Shown here: positions 1-10,353 of the stretch, in pieces | Layout of the letters: each line of letters starts with the position of its first letter | Numbering within the stretch: the stretch's first letter is position 1 | Source: Naasia sp. SYSU D00948 | GTDB lineage: Bacteria > Actinomycetota > Actinomycetes > Actinomycetales > Microbacteriaceae | NCBI RefSeq assembly: GCF_017916515.1 | Contig: NZ_JAFMTA010000001.1 | Span: forward strand, 2,345,127 to 2,409,126 | Direction of reading: 5' to 3' | Length of the DNA: 64,000 nucleotides | Program-made: the position numbers and the translations under genes | Notes under the pieces: generated by a model | Database searches by the model: none | Seen by the model: only the letters and a program-made list of their open reading frames with translations | What the model was told of the DNA's origin: nothing

Positions 1-87
1 CTTCTCGTGGGTGCGCTTCTCCTTAGCCGCCGCGACGGGTCCTAGTTCTCAGGCCTTCCCCGTCGCGGAGAGTTCGCGAGCGCCTGA

Positions 88-1878
<1,791 letters not shown>

Positions 1879-1951
1879 CCTGTGGGTACGGTTGCCGCTC
1901 GGTGCAGCGGCGACCGTCCCTCGCGCGATGGCGCAGCGGGGCCGTTCCCTC

Positions 1952-2032
1952 GCCCTCAACAGGCAGAATCTTCGCCGACAGGCTTCCGACCCACGCTCGG
2001 GCCTGTTGGCCCCAGTAATGCCTGTTGAGGGC
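1952..2032. repeat. Nested intergenic palindrome after leuA
   Basis: Outer arms GCCCTCAACAGGCA (1952-1965) and TGCCTGTTGAGGGC (2019-2032) are perfect 14-bp inverted repeats around 53 bases. An inner ACAGGC/GCCTGT pair (1978-1983 and 2001-2006) nests inside. There is no U-rich tail, so this is not a classical intrinsic terminator. It could be a small mobile palindrome, an mRNA 3'-end structure or a protein-binding site. Confidence 0.6.
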
Positions 2033-2160
2033 AGGATCGGCGGCTGCGCGCGACCGGACAGGCGGGCCCCGCTGCGACGGTCCCTAGCATCCCGTTTCCG
2101 TTTCGTGAACACTCGGTGACCCTTTTGGCGTGCCCAGCCGGCGTCGTGCACCCTTGTGGG

Positions 2161-2523
2161 ATGACTCTCACGACCTCCACCCTCGACTCGGTCATCGTCG
2201 TCTGGCATGTCGCCGTCAACGCCGGTGACGCCGAAGCCGCCGCCTCGGCCTGCACGGAGGACGTCGAGATGGGCGGCCCCGAGGGCTCGGCCCGGGGCCG
2301 TGACATCATGCGCGACTGGGTGGCTACCGCGGGCGTCCGGCTGATGCCGAAGGAGGCCTACGACATCCCCGGCGGCATCGTGGTGGCGCAGGAGGTCACG
2401 CGTCCCGGGCAGGACCGGCCGGAGCGGGTCTACAGCGCCTTCGGGCTCCGCGACGGCTCGATCAGCGCGGTGCACCAGTTCCCGACGCTCGAGCAGGCGA
2501 AGGCGTTCCCCGTCGCCGTGTGA
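2161..2523 (+). CDS. SnoaL-like / NTF2-fold protein
   Basis: A 120-residue cytoplasmic protein with the shape of the SnoaL-like (NTF2 superfamily) fold: an N-terminal helix followed by a VNAGDAEAAAS turn, the conserved 'EDVEMGGP' segment, a 'GRDIMRDW' helix, and beta strands ending in a 'SISAVHQFPTLEQA' strand. The family includes small isomerases, hydrolases and proteins of unknown role with a cone-shaped pocket, and no substrate can be assigned here. The ATG at 2161 is preferred over an upstream in-frame GTG at 2116 because the family fold begins just after it. A strong hairpin follows immediately. Single gene, flanked by leuA and a convergent protease gene. Confidence 0.75.
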   Translation: MTLTTSTLDSVIVVWHVAVNAGDAEAAASACTEDVEMGGPEGSARGRDIMRDWVATAGVRLMPKEAYDIPGGIVVAQEVTRPGQDRPERVYSAFGLRDGSISAVHQFPTLEQAKAFPVAV

Positions 2524-2544
2524 CCGTCGCATCCCGCTCCGAAA

Positions 2545-2576
2545 AGAGGGCGCACCCCCGCGGGGGTGCGCCCTCT
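2545..2576. terminator. Bidirectional terminator hairpin
   Basis: Perfect 16-bp arms (AGAGGGCGCACCCCCG and its complement) with no spacer sit between the convergent SnoaL-like and protease genes. GAAAA flanks the left side, which gives a U-run for the minus-strand transcript. Confidence 0.85.
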
Positions 2577-2580
2577 CCCG

Positions 2581-4155
2581 TCAGTAGGACGCGATGAAGG
2601 TGTCGAGCATGGTCTGCAGCGCCGCGCGGTCCTGGTCGCTCGCGAGCTCTGCCCGGAACACGATCATGTGGCTGTTCGCCTCGTCCGTCGCGGCGACCAC
2701 CACGAAGTCGGATCCGGTCCCGCCGCAGTCCGTGTAGTAGGCGTACACGCCCGTGTACACCGGGTCGGAGTACGCCGCCGAGTTGTCCAGGGTGCACGCG
2801 TCCGCTGCCCCGCCCGTGAACTCCGCGAGCAGGGTGTCCGGGGTGTAGCTGGCCGTCGCGGTCTGGGAGGCGGAGACGTCCATGCCGCCGGCACCCCAGC
2901 TGCCGTAGTAGGCCTCCAGGTCGGAGCTCGCCGCCACACCGTCCCAGGTGTCGCCCGCCTCGGAGGTGAACGCGGAGCCGTCGACCTGCGTCCAGCGTGC
3001 CGGGACGTCGACGGTGACCACTCCGGAGTCGCTCCTCACCTCGGTGAACTCCTCGGTGCTCGTGGTCGGATCGTCGCCGCCCGACGACCCGGGCAGGGTG
3101 CGCACGACGAGCTCGTCGCCGTTGAACTGGCCCTCGTAGAGCGCCTCCTCGGTCGGCCGGTACACGGTCACCCCGATGACGGAGTCGGAGCCCTTGGTCC
3201 GGAGGACGTCGCAGTACTCGGCGAGGGTGCCCTCGGCCGCGAGGGTCACACCCTCCATCGTGAGGAGGACGTCCCCTGGAAGCAGGCCCACGGTGTCCGC
3301 CGGGCTGCCGGAGGCCACGCTGTTCACCCAGACGCCCTGCGCGGTGCCGTCGTCCGCCGGGGGCAGCGCGACCGCGTTGACGCCGAGCGACTCGGGGTTC
3401 TCACCCTCCTTGAACTGGGGCAGGAACTCCTCCACAACGCTCGCCGGGATGGCGAAGTTCTGGTCGAGCTCGTCGTTGCCCGCGTAGTTCACCCCGAGGA
3501 CCGCCCCGTCCTCGGTGAGGAGCGGGCCGCCCGAGTTGCCGCCGCGGATGCGCGCGTCGTGCTCGATGACGGAGTCGAGCGAGGCCCAGTTCGACTCCCC
3601 GTCGGCCTCCGTCTTCGAGACGATGCCCTTGGTCATGGTGAACTCGGGGTCGCCGAGCGGGAAGCCCGCCGCGTAGACCTCCTGTGCCGTCTTGGGAGCC
3701 GCGTCCGCGAAGCCGAAGAAGGGCAGGTCGTCCCCGCCGTCCACGTCGATGAGGGCGAGGTCGAGGCACTCCGATGCCCCGAGCACCTTGGCGTTGAGCG
3801 TCTCCGACGTGTCGCCGCCCACCCAGACCTCGAGCACCCCCGCGCCCACCACCACGTGGTTGTTCGTGATGGCGAGGCCGTCCTTGCTGATGATGAACCC
3901 GGATCCGCGTCCGGCGGTCTCGTAGCCCTCGCCCTCGCCGGGCGGGGTGAAGGTGCCCTGCGCCTCGATCTGGATGGTCGCGGACTGCGCCCCGTCGAAG
4001 TCGACCGCCCCGCCTCCCGAGTTGCCGCCTCCGCCGCCCCCTCCTCCTCCTCCTCCTCCGGGAACGAGGCCGGCGCAGCCGGTCAGGGCCGCCGTCGCGA
4101 ACCCGAGGGCGGACAGCAGACCGATGGTCCGGTAGCGAGCGGGGGGTCGGGACAT
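2581..4155 (-). CDS. Exported trypsin-like serine protease lipoprotein with PDZ domain (HtrA/S1C type)
   Basis: A 524-residue surface protease. The signal peptide ends in a lipobox with Cys27 (LTGC), so it should be lipid-anchored outside the membrane. A run of 12 glycines (33-44) forms a flexible tether. The trypsin domain carries a complete triad: His100 in TNNHVV, Asp132 in DLALIDV and Ser208 in GGNSGGPL. A PDZ-like domain follows (about 255-340, 'SPADTVGLLPGDVLLTMEG'), then a C-terminal beta-rich region of about 150 residues of unknown role. The family degrades or senses misfolded envelope proteins. The gene is alone and convergent with the SnoaL-like gene, and it is transcribed divergently from recO. 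Confidence 0.9.
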   Translation of the reverse strand: MSRPPARYRTIGLLSALGFATAALTGCAGLVPGGGGGGGGGGGGNSGGGAVDFDGAQSATIQIEAQGTFTPPGEGEGYETAGRGSGFIISKDGLAITNNHVVVGAGVLEVWVGGDTSETLNAKVLGASECLDLALIDVDGGDDLPFFGFADAAPKTAQEVYAAGFPLGDPEFTMTKGIVSKTEADGESNWASLDSVIEHDARIRGGNSGGPLLTEDGAVLGVNYAGNDELDQNFAIPASVVEEFLPQFKEGENPESLGVNAVALPPADDGTAQGVWVNSVASGSPADTVGLLPGDVLLTMEGVTLAAEGTLAEYCDVLRTKGSDSVIGVTVYRPTEEALYEGQFNGDELVVRTLPGSSGGDDPTTSTEEFTEVRSDSGVVTVDVPARWTQVDGSAFTSEAGDTWDGVAASSDLEAYYGSWGAGGMDVSASQTATASYTPDTLLAEFTGGAADACTLDNSAAYSDPVYTGVYAYYTDCGGTGSDFVVVAATDEANSHMIVFRAELASDQDRAALQTMLDTFIASY

Positions 4156-4334
4156 CGCGGCTCTCCCTCGGGACGGCCCGGCATCGGGTCGCCGGATAGC
4201 GGAACCATAGAACCCGCGCCCCCGCGCCGTCGAGAGTCGGCGGGCCCGGGGCGCGGCGTGTCGCGGACAGGGTCATCCGCCGGCCTCCGGCCATGGAGCG
4301 CGAGGCGCCGGCTGAGCCGTCGACGGGGGCGCGA

Positions 4335-4340
4335 GATACT
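4335..4340 (+). promoter_or_regulatory. Leaderless -10 box for recO
   Basis: GATACT lies six bases before the recO GTG codon. This spacing implies transcription starts at or next to the start codon. Confidence 0.55.
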
Positions 4341-4346
4341 GGGGGA

Positions 4347-5099
4347 GTGCCGGTCTACCGAGACGAAGCGGTCGTCCTCCGCACCCACAAGCTGGGCGAG
4401 GCCGACCGCATCGTGACGATGCTCTCCCGGCAGCACGGCAAGATCCGGGCGGTCGCGAGGGGCGTGCGCCGCACCTCCTCGAAGTTCGGCGCGCGGCTGG
4501 AGCCGTTCATGGTCGTCGACGTGCAGCTGTACGAGGGCCGGAGCCTCGATGTCGTCACCCAGGCCGAGTCCCTCGCGTCCTACGGGGCGGCGATCGCGTC
4601 CGACTACGCCGCCTACACCGCGGCGAACGTGATCGTGGAGACGGCCGACAAGCTCACCGAGGGGGAGCGGTCCCTCCAGCACTACCTGCTGCTGCTCGGG
4701 GCCCTCCGCTCGCTGTCCCGCGGGGAGCACGGTCCCGGCCTGACCCTCGACTCGTACCTCCTCCGAGCGCTCTCCATCGCGGGCTGGGCGCCCACCTTCT
4801 CGGACTGCGCCGTCACCGGGGCTCCAGGCCCGCACACGGCCTTCGTGGTGCAGCTCGGCGGCGTCGTCGCCGATCCGGTCGCTCCTCCCGGCTCCCCACG
4901 CCTGGCGCCGGCGGTGCTCCAGCTCCTCGGCGCGCTGCTCGAGGGGGACTGGGCCGTCGCGGACGCCGCCGACGACCGCACCCGATCCCAGGCGAGCGGC
5001 GTCGTCGCCGCCTACGCGCAGTGGCATCTGGAGCGCGGGCTCCGCTCGCTCCAGCACGTGGACCGCACGGCTGGGCCCTCCGCGGCGGCGGGGGCCTGA
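4347..5099 (+). CDS. recO: DNA repair protein RecO
   Basis: RecO loads RecA onto SSB-coated single-stranded DNA in the RecFOR recombinational repair pathway. The 250-residue protein starts with the typical OB-fold sequence '[21 protein letters not shown]' split over residues 3-23, continues with [14 protein letters not shown], and has the helical C-terminal RecO domain. The GTG at 4347 is chosen because the family begins with V-x-V-Y-R-D and a leaderless -10 box sits six bases upstream. The stop overlaps the uppS start by one base (TGATG), so the two are co-translated. The recO-uppS pairing is common in actinobacteria. Confidence 0.93.
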   Translation: MPVYRDEAVVLRTHKLGEADRIVTMLSRQHGKIRAVARGVRRTSSKFGARLEPFMVVDVQLYEGRSLDVVTQAESLASYGAAIASDYAAYTAANVIVETADKLTEGERSLQHYLLLLGALRSLSRGEHGPGLTLDSYLLRALSIAGWAPTFSDCAVTGAPGPHTAFVVQLGGVVADPVAPPGSPRLAPAVLQLLGALLEGDWAVADAADDRTRSQASGVVAAYAQWHLERGLRSLQHVDRTAGPSAAAGA

Positions 5100-5899
5100 T
5101 GCCGAAGCCGACGACCCACCGCGACGCCGTCCCGTACCGGCCCATCGACTGGACCGGCCTCTACCCGCCCACGCTTCCGGCGGGGTCCATCCCGCAGCAC
5201 GTCGCCGTGATCATGGACGGCAACGGACGCTGGGCGAACGCCCGCGGCCTTTCCCGCATCGAGGGGCACAAGGCGGGGGAGGCGGCCCTGCTGGACGTGG
5301 TCGCCGGGGCCATCCAGGTCGGGGTGCGGCACCTCAGCGTGTACGCGTTCTCCACCGAGAACTGGAAGCGATCGCCGGACGAGGTGCGCTTCCTCATGGG
5401 CTTCAACCGCGAGGTCCTGCACCGCCGCAGGGACCAGCTCAACGAGTGGGGCGTGCGCATCCGGTGGGCGGGACGCAAGCCCCGGCTGTGGGGATCCGTC
5501 ATCAGCGAGCTGCAGTTCGCGGAGCGGCTGACCGCCGGCAACGACGTGCTGACGCTGACCATGTGCGTCAACTACGGGGGCCGCACGGAGCTCGCGGATG
5601 CCGTGCGCGGCATCGCGGACGACGTGGCCGCCGGACGCCTCCGCCCGTCCGCGGTCACCGAGAAGCTGATCCAGCGGCGGCTGTACGTGCCCGACCTTCC
5701 GGACGTCGACCTCCTGGTCCGCAGCTCCGGCGAGCAGCGCACGAGCAACTTCCTGCTGTGGCAGTCGGCGTACGCGGAGATGGTGTTCCTCGACACGCTG
5801 TGGCCGGACTTCAGCCGCGTCCAGCTGTGGGAGGCCATCCAGCGCTACGCGGACCGCGACCGCCGCTTCGGCGGCGCGGTCGACGCCCCCTCCGCCTGA
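5099..5899 (+). CDS. uppS: Isoprenyl transferase (cis-prenyltransferase, undecaprenyl/decaprenyl diphosphate synthase type)
   Basis: Cytosolic enzyme that chains isopentenyl diphosphate units in cis to make the polyprenyl carrier for cell-wall glycan export. The 266-residue sequence shows all family blocks: [10 protein letters not shown] with the metal-binding Asp40, '[13 protein letters not shown]', and the C-terminal '[15 protein letters not shown]' and 'LWPDF' blocks. The ATG at 5099 overlaps the recO stop by one base. An N-terminal extension of about 30 residues before the first block is normal for actinobacterial homologues. Exact chain length cannot be read from sequence. A short GGGTCG/CGACCC hairpin at 5917-5931 may end the transcript. 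Confidence 0.93.
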   Translation: MPKPTTHRDAVPYRPIDWTGLYPPTLPAGSIPQHVAVIMDGNGRWANARGLSRIEGHKAGEAALLDVVAGAIQVGVRHLSVYAFSTENWKRSPDEVRFLMGFNREVLHRRRDQLNEWGVRIRWAGRKPRLWGSVISELQFAERLTAGNDVLTLTMCVNYGGRTELADAVRGIADDVAAGRLRPSAVTEKLIQRRLYVPDLPDVDLLVRSSGEQRTSNFLLWQSAYAEMVFLDTLWPDFSRVQLWEAIQRYADRDRRFGGAVDAPSA

Positions 5900-5994
5900 C
5901 CCCGCCCTCCCGCCAGGGTCGACACGACCCCACCGCGCCCGGGGGTGTTGTCCTACCGCGCGGAGTGTCTGCCGCGTCGACGATTTGCGCCGGC

Positions 5995-6564
5995 TCAGTC
6001 GCCGCGCACGGCGTCCGCGAGCGGCCCCGTGAGCCACCGCTCGACGTCGCGCCGGCGGCGCAGGCGCACGATCACGAGGGACGGATGCTCGGCCTCGAGT
6101 GCCGGCACGATGTGCTTGTACTTCCGCTGCGTCCGAAGCGCCCAGCGGATGATGTGGTCGCGTCCGGTGAAGAAGTGCCAGAGCGGGGCCTCCTGGTTGC
6201 CGTTCCAGAGCTCCTCGCGGCGCAGCCGGCGGCGCACCGTCCTCCGGACCAGGCGCGGAAGCGAGACGCGCACCGGAAGGTCGAGCCAGACGAGCGTGTC
6301 CGCCCGGGACGCGAGCGTGGCGCGGGCGGACCGGTACTGCCACTCGGTCACCCACTTCGGGCGCCGCGTGAGCTCGTCGACCTCGTCGAGGAACGACTCC
6401 CGGTACGTCCACCCGGGCCCGTGGTACAGGGCGTCGATCTCGGTGTGGGGAGAGCCGATCACGGCTCCGATCCGGCCCGCGAGCGTCGTCTTGCCCACTC
6501 CCGTCACGCCCGCGACGAGGACCCGGCGCGGACGCACGGGAAGCGGATCGCCGGGGCCCAGCAT
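5995..6564 (-). CDS. P-loop nucleoside kinase-like protein (topology-modulation / FlaR-like family)
   Basis: A 189-residue cytoplasmic P-loop protein. The Walker A motif GVTGVGKTT is near residues 19-27, followed by 'LAGRIGAVIGSPHTEIDALYHGPGW', which resembles the adenylate-kinase-like proteins often annotated as DNA topology modulation protein. A 'WLDLPVRVSLPRLVRRT' segment serves as the second nucleotide-site region, and an arginine-rich lid precedes 'HFFTGRDH'. Substrate unknown; a small-molecule or nucleoside kinase is likelier than a topology role. It is convergent with uppS, and divergent from the YdeI-like gene. Confidence 0.8.
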   Translation of the reverse strand: MLGPGDPLPVRPRRVLVAGVTGVGKTTLAGRIGAVIGSPHTEIDALYHGPGWTYRESFLDEVDELTRRPKWVTEWQYRSARATLASRADTLVWLDLPVRVSLPRLVRRTVRRRLRREELWNGNQEAPLWHFFTGRDHIIRWALRTQRKYKHIVPALEAEHPSLVIVRLRRRRDVERWLTGPLADAVRGD

Positions 6565-6703
6565 GGCGTCAGGCTAGCGGCGCGGGTCGTGCGGACACCC
6601 GCCGCCCCTCACCCGCCCGCGAGTTGTCCGCAGCACCCGCGCGGCCGTTTGTCGCCGGGTGCGGCGGCGGGGAGAATCGGCGACGACGAGCCGAGGAGGG
6701 CGG

Positions 6704-7336
6704 ATGTCGCGACCGGAGGAAGCGCCGCGGGTGCACTTCGAGAGGCCCGAGGAATGGCGCGCCTGGCTGCTCGCGCACGCCGAGTCGGAGTCCTCGGTCT
6801 GGCTCGTGTCGTGGCGCCGGGAGACGGGGCGGCCCGCCATCGCCTACGAGGACGCTGTTCTCCACGCCCTCTCGGTCGGCTGGGTCGACAGCACGCAGAA
6901 GCGCGTCGACGACGAGCGGACGATGCTCTACTTCGCGCGCCGGAAGCCGCGCAGCGGCTGGTCCCGTCCCAACAAGATCCGCGTGGAGCGCCTCCGCCGA
7001 GAGGGCCTGATGACGGCGGCGGGGGAGCGGGCTATCGAGGAGGCGATCCGGAACGGGGCGTGGGGGATGCTCGACGACGTCGAGGACCTCGTCGTGCCCG
7101 ACGACCTGACGCAGGCGTTCGAGCGGCACCCGGGAGCCCGCGAGCACTGGGACGCGTTCCCCCGCTCCGCGCGCCGCGCCATCCTCGAGTGGGTCGCGCA
7201 GGCCAAGCGCCCCGACACCCGGGAGCGCCGGGTGGAGGAGACGGCACACCTCGCGGCGGAGGGCCGGCGCGCCAACCAGTGGCCTCCGGAGGGGCGGGGA
7301 GCGACCGGGGACGGGAGCGCCGCGCAGCCCGGATAG
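6704..7336 (+). CDS. YdeI/OmpD-associated family protein
   Basis: A 210-residue soluble protein matching the YdeI family: '[12 protein letters not shown]', '[12 protein letters not shown]', '[12 protein letters not shown]' and the helical C-terminal '[24 protein letters not shown]' block, which is the most diagnostic part. E. coli YdeI has been linked to stress and antimicrobial-peptide tolerance, but the biochemical role is unknown. The ATG at 6704 has a strong GAGGAGGGCG box just upstream, so the earlier in-frame GTG at 6659 is rejected. Its TAG stop overlaps the putative -10 box of glyS. Confidence 0.85.
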   Translation: MSRPEEAPRVHFERPEEWRAWLLAHAESESSVWLVSWRRETGRPAIAYEDAVLHALSVGWVDSTQKRVDDERTMLYFARRKPRSGWSRPNKIRVERLRREGLMTAAGERAIEEAIRNGAWGMLDDVEDLVVPDDLTQAFERHPGAREHWDAFPRSARRAILEWVAQAKRPDTRERRVEETAHLAAEGRRANQWPPEGRGATGDGSAAQPG

Positions 7337-7339
7337 ACT
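7334..7339 (+). promoter_or_regulatory. -10 box for glyS
   Basis: TAGACT overlaps the stop codon of the preceding gene and lies 55 bases before the glyS GTG. The leader would contain a small CGGGGG/CCCCCG hairpin. Confidence 0.45.
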
Positions 7340-7394
7340 CGGGGGCGGTTTTCCCCCGACCGGGCATCCAGCTCGGCCCGACCCTGGAGCTTCT

Positions 7395-8777
7395 GTGGCC
7401 GCATCTCGTCTCGACGCCGTCATCGCCCTCGCCAAGCGGCGGGGCTTCGTCTTCCAGGCGGGCGAGATCTACGGCGGAACCCGGTCCTCCTGGGACTACG
7501 GCCCTCTCGGCGTGGAGCTCAAGGAGAACATCAAGCGCCAGTGGTGGCGGGCGGTCGTCCGCAGCCGCGAGGACGTCGTGGGGCTCGACTCCAGCGTCAT
7601 CCTTCCCCGCCAGGTCTGGGAGGCGTCCGGCCACGTCGAGGTCTTCACGGATCCGCTCGTCGAGTCGCTGCACACCCACAAGCGGTATCGCGCCGACCAC
7701 CTGCTCGAGGCGTACGAGGCCAAGCACGGCCACCCGCCGGCCAACGGCCTGGCCGACATCAACGACCCCGACACCGGACAGCCCGGGTCCTGGACCGAGC
7801 CTCGGCCCTTCTCGGGCCTCCTCAAGACGTTCCTCGGCCCCGTCGACGACGAGAGCGGGCTGCACTACCTGCGTCCGGAGACCGCGCAGGGCATCTTCGT
7901 GAACTTCGCGAACGTCCTGAACTCGGCGCGGATGAAGCCTCCGTTCGGCATCGGGCAGATCGGCAAGAGCTTCCGCAACGAGATCACGCCGGGCAACTTC
8001 ATCTTCCGCACCCGCGAGTTCGAGCAGATGGAGATGGAGTTCTTCGTCGAGCCGGGCACGGACGAGGAGTGGCACCAGTACTGGATCGACGAGCGCTTCC
8101 GCTGGTACGTCGACCTCGGCATCAACCCGGACAACCTGCGCCTGTTCGAGCACCCCAAGGAGAAGCTCTCCCACTACTCGAAGCGCACCGTCGACATCGA
8201 GTACAGGTTCGGGTTCCAGGGCGGCGTGTTCGGCGAGCTCGAGGGCATCGCGAACCGCACCGACTTCGACCTCAGCACCCACTCGAAGCACTCGGGCGCC
8301 GACCTCACCTACTTCGACCAGACGAAGAACGAGCGCTGGACGCCGTACGTCATCGAGCCCGCGGCCGGCCTCACCCGATCGCTGATGGCGTTCCTCGTCG
8401 ACGCGTACTCGGAGGACGAGGCGCCGAACACGAAGGGCGGCGTCGACAAGCGCACCGTCCTGCGGCTCGACCCGCGCCTGTCGCCGGTCAAGGCCGCGGT
8501 GCTGCCGCTGTCCCGGAACGAGCAGCTGTCGCCGGTCGCCAAGGGCATCGCGGCGGACCTGCGCCAGGACTGGAACGTGGAGTTCGACGACGCGGGCGCC
8601 ATCGGCCGCCGGTACCGCCGCCAGGACGAGATCGGCACGCCGTTCTGCATCACGGTCGACTTCGACTCGCTCGAGGACAAGGCCGTGACGATCCGGGAGC
8701 GCGACTCGATGGCGCAGGAGCGCGTCTCGATGGACCGGCTCCACGGCTACCTGGCCGAGCGGCTCCGCGGCGCCTGA
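7395..8777 (+). CDS. glyS: Glycine--tRNA ligase (single-subunit type)
   Basis: Charges tRNA-Gly with glycine using ATP. The 460-residue class II synthetase is of the alpha-2 type found in actinobacteria: '[26 protein letters not shown]' spans the N-terminus (split here at the conserved GG), motif 2 is around '[28 protein letters not shown]', and motif 3 around '[11 protein letters not shown]'. The C-terminal anticodon-binding domain has '[28 protein letters not shown]'. The GTG start is supported by GGAG eight bases upstream. It stands alone after the YdeI-like gene. Confidence 0.96.
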   Translation: MAASRLDAVIALAKRRGFVFQAGEIYGGTRSSWDYGPLGVELKENIKRQWWRAVVRSREDVVGLDSSVILPRQVWEASGHVEVFTDPLVESLHTHKRYRADHLLEAYEAKHGHPPANGLADINDPDTGQPGSWTEPRPFSGLLKTFLGPVDDESGLHYLRPETAQGIFVNFANVLNSARMKPPFGIGQIGKSFRNEITPGNFIFRTREFEQMEMEFFVEPGTDEEWHQYWIDERFRWYVDLGINPDNLRLFEHPKEKLSHYSKRTVDIEYRFGFQGGVFGELEGIANRTDFDLSTHSKHSGADLTYFDQTKNERWTPYVIEPAAGLTRSLMAFLVDAYSEDEAPNTKGGVDKRTVLRLDPRLSPVKAAVLPLSRNEQLSPVAKGIAADLRQDWNVEFDDAGAIGRRYRRQDEIGTPFCITVDFDSLEDKAVTIRERDSMAQERVSMDRLHGYLAERLRGA

Positions 8778-8820
8778 CGGCGCGGCGCCGACCTCCCCGC
8801 ACCCCCGCCGATACCCTCCG

Positions 8821-8943
8821 ATGCGTCCCTCTCCGATGAAGCCGAGGTCCCCCGTGAACGACACGTCCGCTCCCGAGCCGCCGGCCCCGTCCGTCGGCGC
8901 GATCGTCACCCGCGTGCTCGACGAGGGCTCCGCCGACTACTGA
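8821..8943 (+). CDS. Possible 40-residue peptide
   Basis: A short open frame (ATG 8821, alternative GTG 8854) encodes a Pro/Ser-rich N-terminus followed by 'VGAIVTRVLDEGSADY'. It ends directly before an ATTCCCG/CGGGAAT hairpin at 8943-8966, which could be its terminator. No family is recognised. It may be a real small gene or the remnant of a longer one. Weak evidence. Confidence 0.25.
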   Translation: MRPSPMKPRSPVNDTSAPEPPAPSVGAIVTRVLDEGSADY

Positions 8944-8995
8944 TTCCCGAAGGGGCATCCGGGAATGCATCCCGGCTCCTTCATGTTCCTCGGAC

Positions 8996-9649
8996 ATGAG
9001 CAGTCCTGTGAAGGTCGACATCTGGTCCGACATCGCCTGTCCGTGGTGCTACATCGGCAAGCGGAAGTTCGAGGAGGGCGTCCGCCGCTTCGGGGGCGAC
9101 GTCGAGGTGGAGTACCACTCCTTCGAGCTGTCCCCGGACACCCCGGTCGACTTCCAGGGGACCGCGGCCGACTTCCTCGCCTCCCACAAGGGGCTGCCGA
9201 AGGAGCGGGTGACGCAGATGATCGACACGGTCGTCGGCATCGCCGCCACCGTCGGCCTCGACTACGACTACGACGCGCTGCAGCACACCAACACCGTGAA
9301 GGCGCACCAGCTGCTCCACTACGCCAAGGAGCGCGGACGCCAGATCGAGATGAAGGAGCGCCTCCTCCGCGCGTACTTCGTCGAGGGTCGCCACGTCGGC
9401 CGGGTCGAGGACCTGGGGGATCTCGCGGCCGAGCTCGGCTTCGACCGGGCGGACGTCGTCCGCTCCCTGGAGACGGACGACTACCTCGGCGCGGTCCGGG
9501 CCGACCAGGCCCAGGCGGCGGCGTACGGCATCCACGGGGTCCCGTTCTTCGTCCTCGACGGCAAGTACGGCGTGTCCGGCGCCCAGGACCCGGCCGTGTT
9601 CGCCTCCGCCCTCGCCCAGGTGGCGGGGGAGAAGGAGGTCGCGGCGTGA
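8996..9649 (+). CDS. DsbA family oxidoreductase, FrnE type
   Basis: A 217-residue cytoplasmic thioredoxin-fold protein. The redox motif CPWC (Cys15-Cys18) sits in 'SDIACPWCYIGK', followed by a helical insert with 'SHKGLPKERVTQMI' and the cis-Pro region 'GIHGVPFFVLDGKYGVSGAQ'. This is the FrnE (2-hydroxychromene-2-carboxylate isomerase/DsbA-like) branch, implicated in oxidative-stress tolerance in other bacteria. No signal peptide is visible. The start ATG 8996 gives the typical family N-terminus. Its TGA overlaps a GTG that could start a small downstream frame. Confidence 0.9.
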   Translation: MSSPVKVDIWSDIACPWCYIGKRKFEEGVRRFGGDVEVEYHSFELSPDTPVDFQGTAADFLASHKGLPKERVTQMIDTVVGIAATVGLDYDYDALQHTNTVKAHQLLHYAKERGRQIEMKERLLRAYFVEGRHVGRVEDLGDLAAELGFDRADVVRSLETDDYLGAVRADQAQAAAYGIHGVPFFVLDGKYGVSGAQDPAVFASALAQVAGEKEVAA

Positions 9650-9798
9650 CCGCCCCCGAGGCCGCCGTTCCCTCCGCCGAGATGCCCCGTGGTGCTGCCA
9701 TCCCGGCGGAATGGGAGCACCAGGTGGCACTTCGACCGCTCGCTGTTCTCGGAGACGCGAACGCCGAGGCGTGCGACGGCGGGGTCTGCGCCGTCTGA
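9646..9798 (+). CDS. Possible 50-residue protein coupled to the FrnE-like gene
   Basis: The GTG at 9646 overlaps the preceding stop as GTGA, suggesting translational coupling. The product has an Ala/Pro-rich start, then 'EWEHQVALRPLAVLG' and a C-terminal 'EACDGGVCAV' with a CxxxxC pair. The two cysteines next to a thiol oxidoreductase gene are suggestive of a redox partner or metal-binding peptide. No family is recognised, and the frame is short enough to be chance. Confidence 0.35.
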   Translation: MTAPEAAVPSAEMPRGAAIPAEWEHQVALRPLAVLGDANAEACDGGVCAV

Positions 9799-9828
9799 CG
9801 TCGCGGCAGGTGCCGGCATGGGCGCTCG

Positions 9829-10287
9829 TCAGTCGCTGATGTCCGCGAGGCGGGCGTCGAGGCCCCGCACCAGGGCGTCGGCGTCGACGAAGGCGCTCAG
9901 CCCCGGCTCGCCCGCTCCCATCGCGACGCGGCGCCCCGCGATGCGCTCGTCCGCGACCACCGGCCAGGCTGTCGTGCTCCCGAACGGCGTGATGGTGCCG
10001 CGCTCGTAGCCCGTGGCCGCGAGCGCCTGCTCCGCGTCGGGGAGCTGCAGCTTGTTGACGCCGACCACCGCCCGCAGCTTGCCCCACGCGATCTGCCGGT
10101 CGCCGGGCACGAGGGCGAACAGGAACGTGCCGTCCTTGCGCTTGACCACGAGCGTCTTCACGATGTCGCCGGGCTGGATCCCCAGCAGGCTCGCGGCCTC
10201 CTCGAGCGATCGCGCGTCGGGCCGCTCCACGAACTCGATGTCGACGCCCCGCGCCGCCGCGTCCTCCGCCACCCGCTCCCTGCTCAC
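9829..10287 (-). CDS. YbaK/EbsC-type aminoacyl-tRNA deacylase
   Basis: A 152-residue YbaK/ProX-domain protein, which normally hydrolyses mischarged tRNA such as Cys-tRNA(Pro). The family lysine lies in 'GDIVKTLVVKRKDGTFLFALVPGD', and conserved GYERGTITPFG and 'VAMGAGEPGLSAFVDADALV' segments complete the fold. The GTG at 10287 is supported by an AGGATGGGA box; longer upstream extensions lack similarity. It is transcribed away from dusB and convergent with the small frame after the FrnE-like gene. The exact editing substrate cannot be assigned. Confidence 0.88.
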   Translation of the reverse strand: MSRERVAEDAAARGVDIEFVERPDARSLEEAASLLGIQPGDIVKTLVVKRKDGTFLFALVPGDRQIAWGKLRAVVGVNKLQLPDAEQALAATGYERGTITPFGSTTAWPVVADERIAGRRVAMGAGEPGLSAFVDADALVRGLDARLADISD

Positions 10288-10340
10288 CGTCCCATCCTGC
10301 CCTCCCGTCCACCGCCGGGCCGGCTGCCCCGAGGTTCTGG

Positions 10341-10346
10341 GAGAAT
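10341..10346 (+). promoter_or_regulatory. Leaderless -10 box for dusB
   Basis: GAGAAT is followed by seven bases and the ATG of dusB. Confidence 0.55.
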
Positions 10347-10353
10347 CGAGGGG

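Noticed and set aside
7340-7394. A T-box or riboswitch before glyS
   Set aside because: The leader is only about 50 bases with one small GC hairpin, too short for a T-box with specifier loop.
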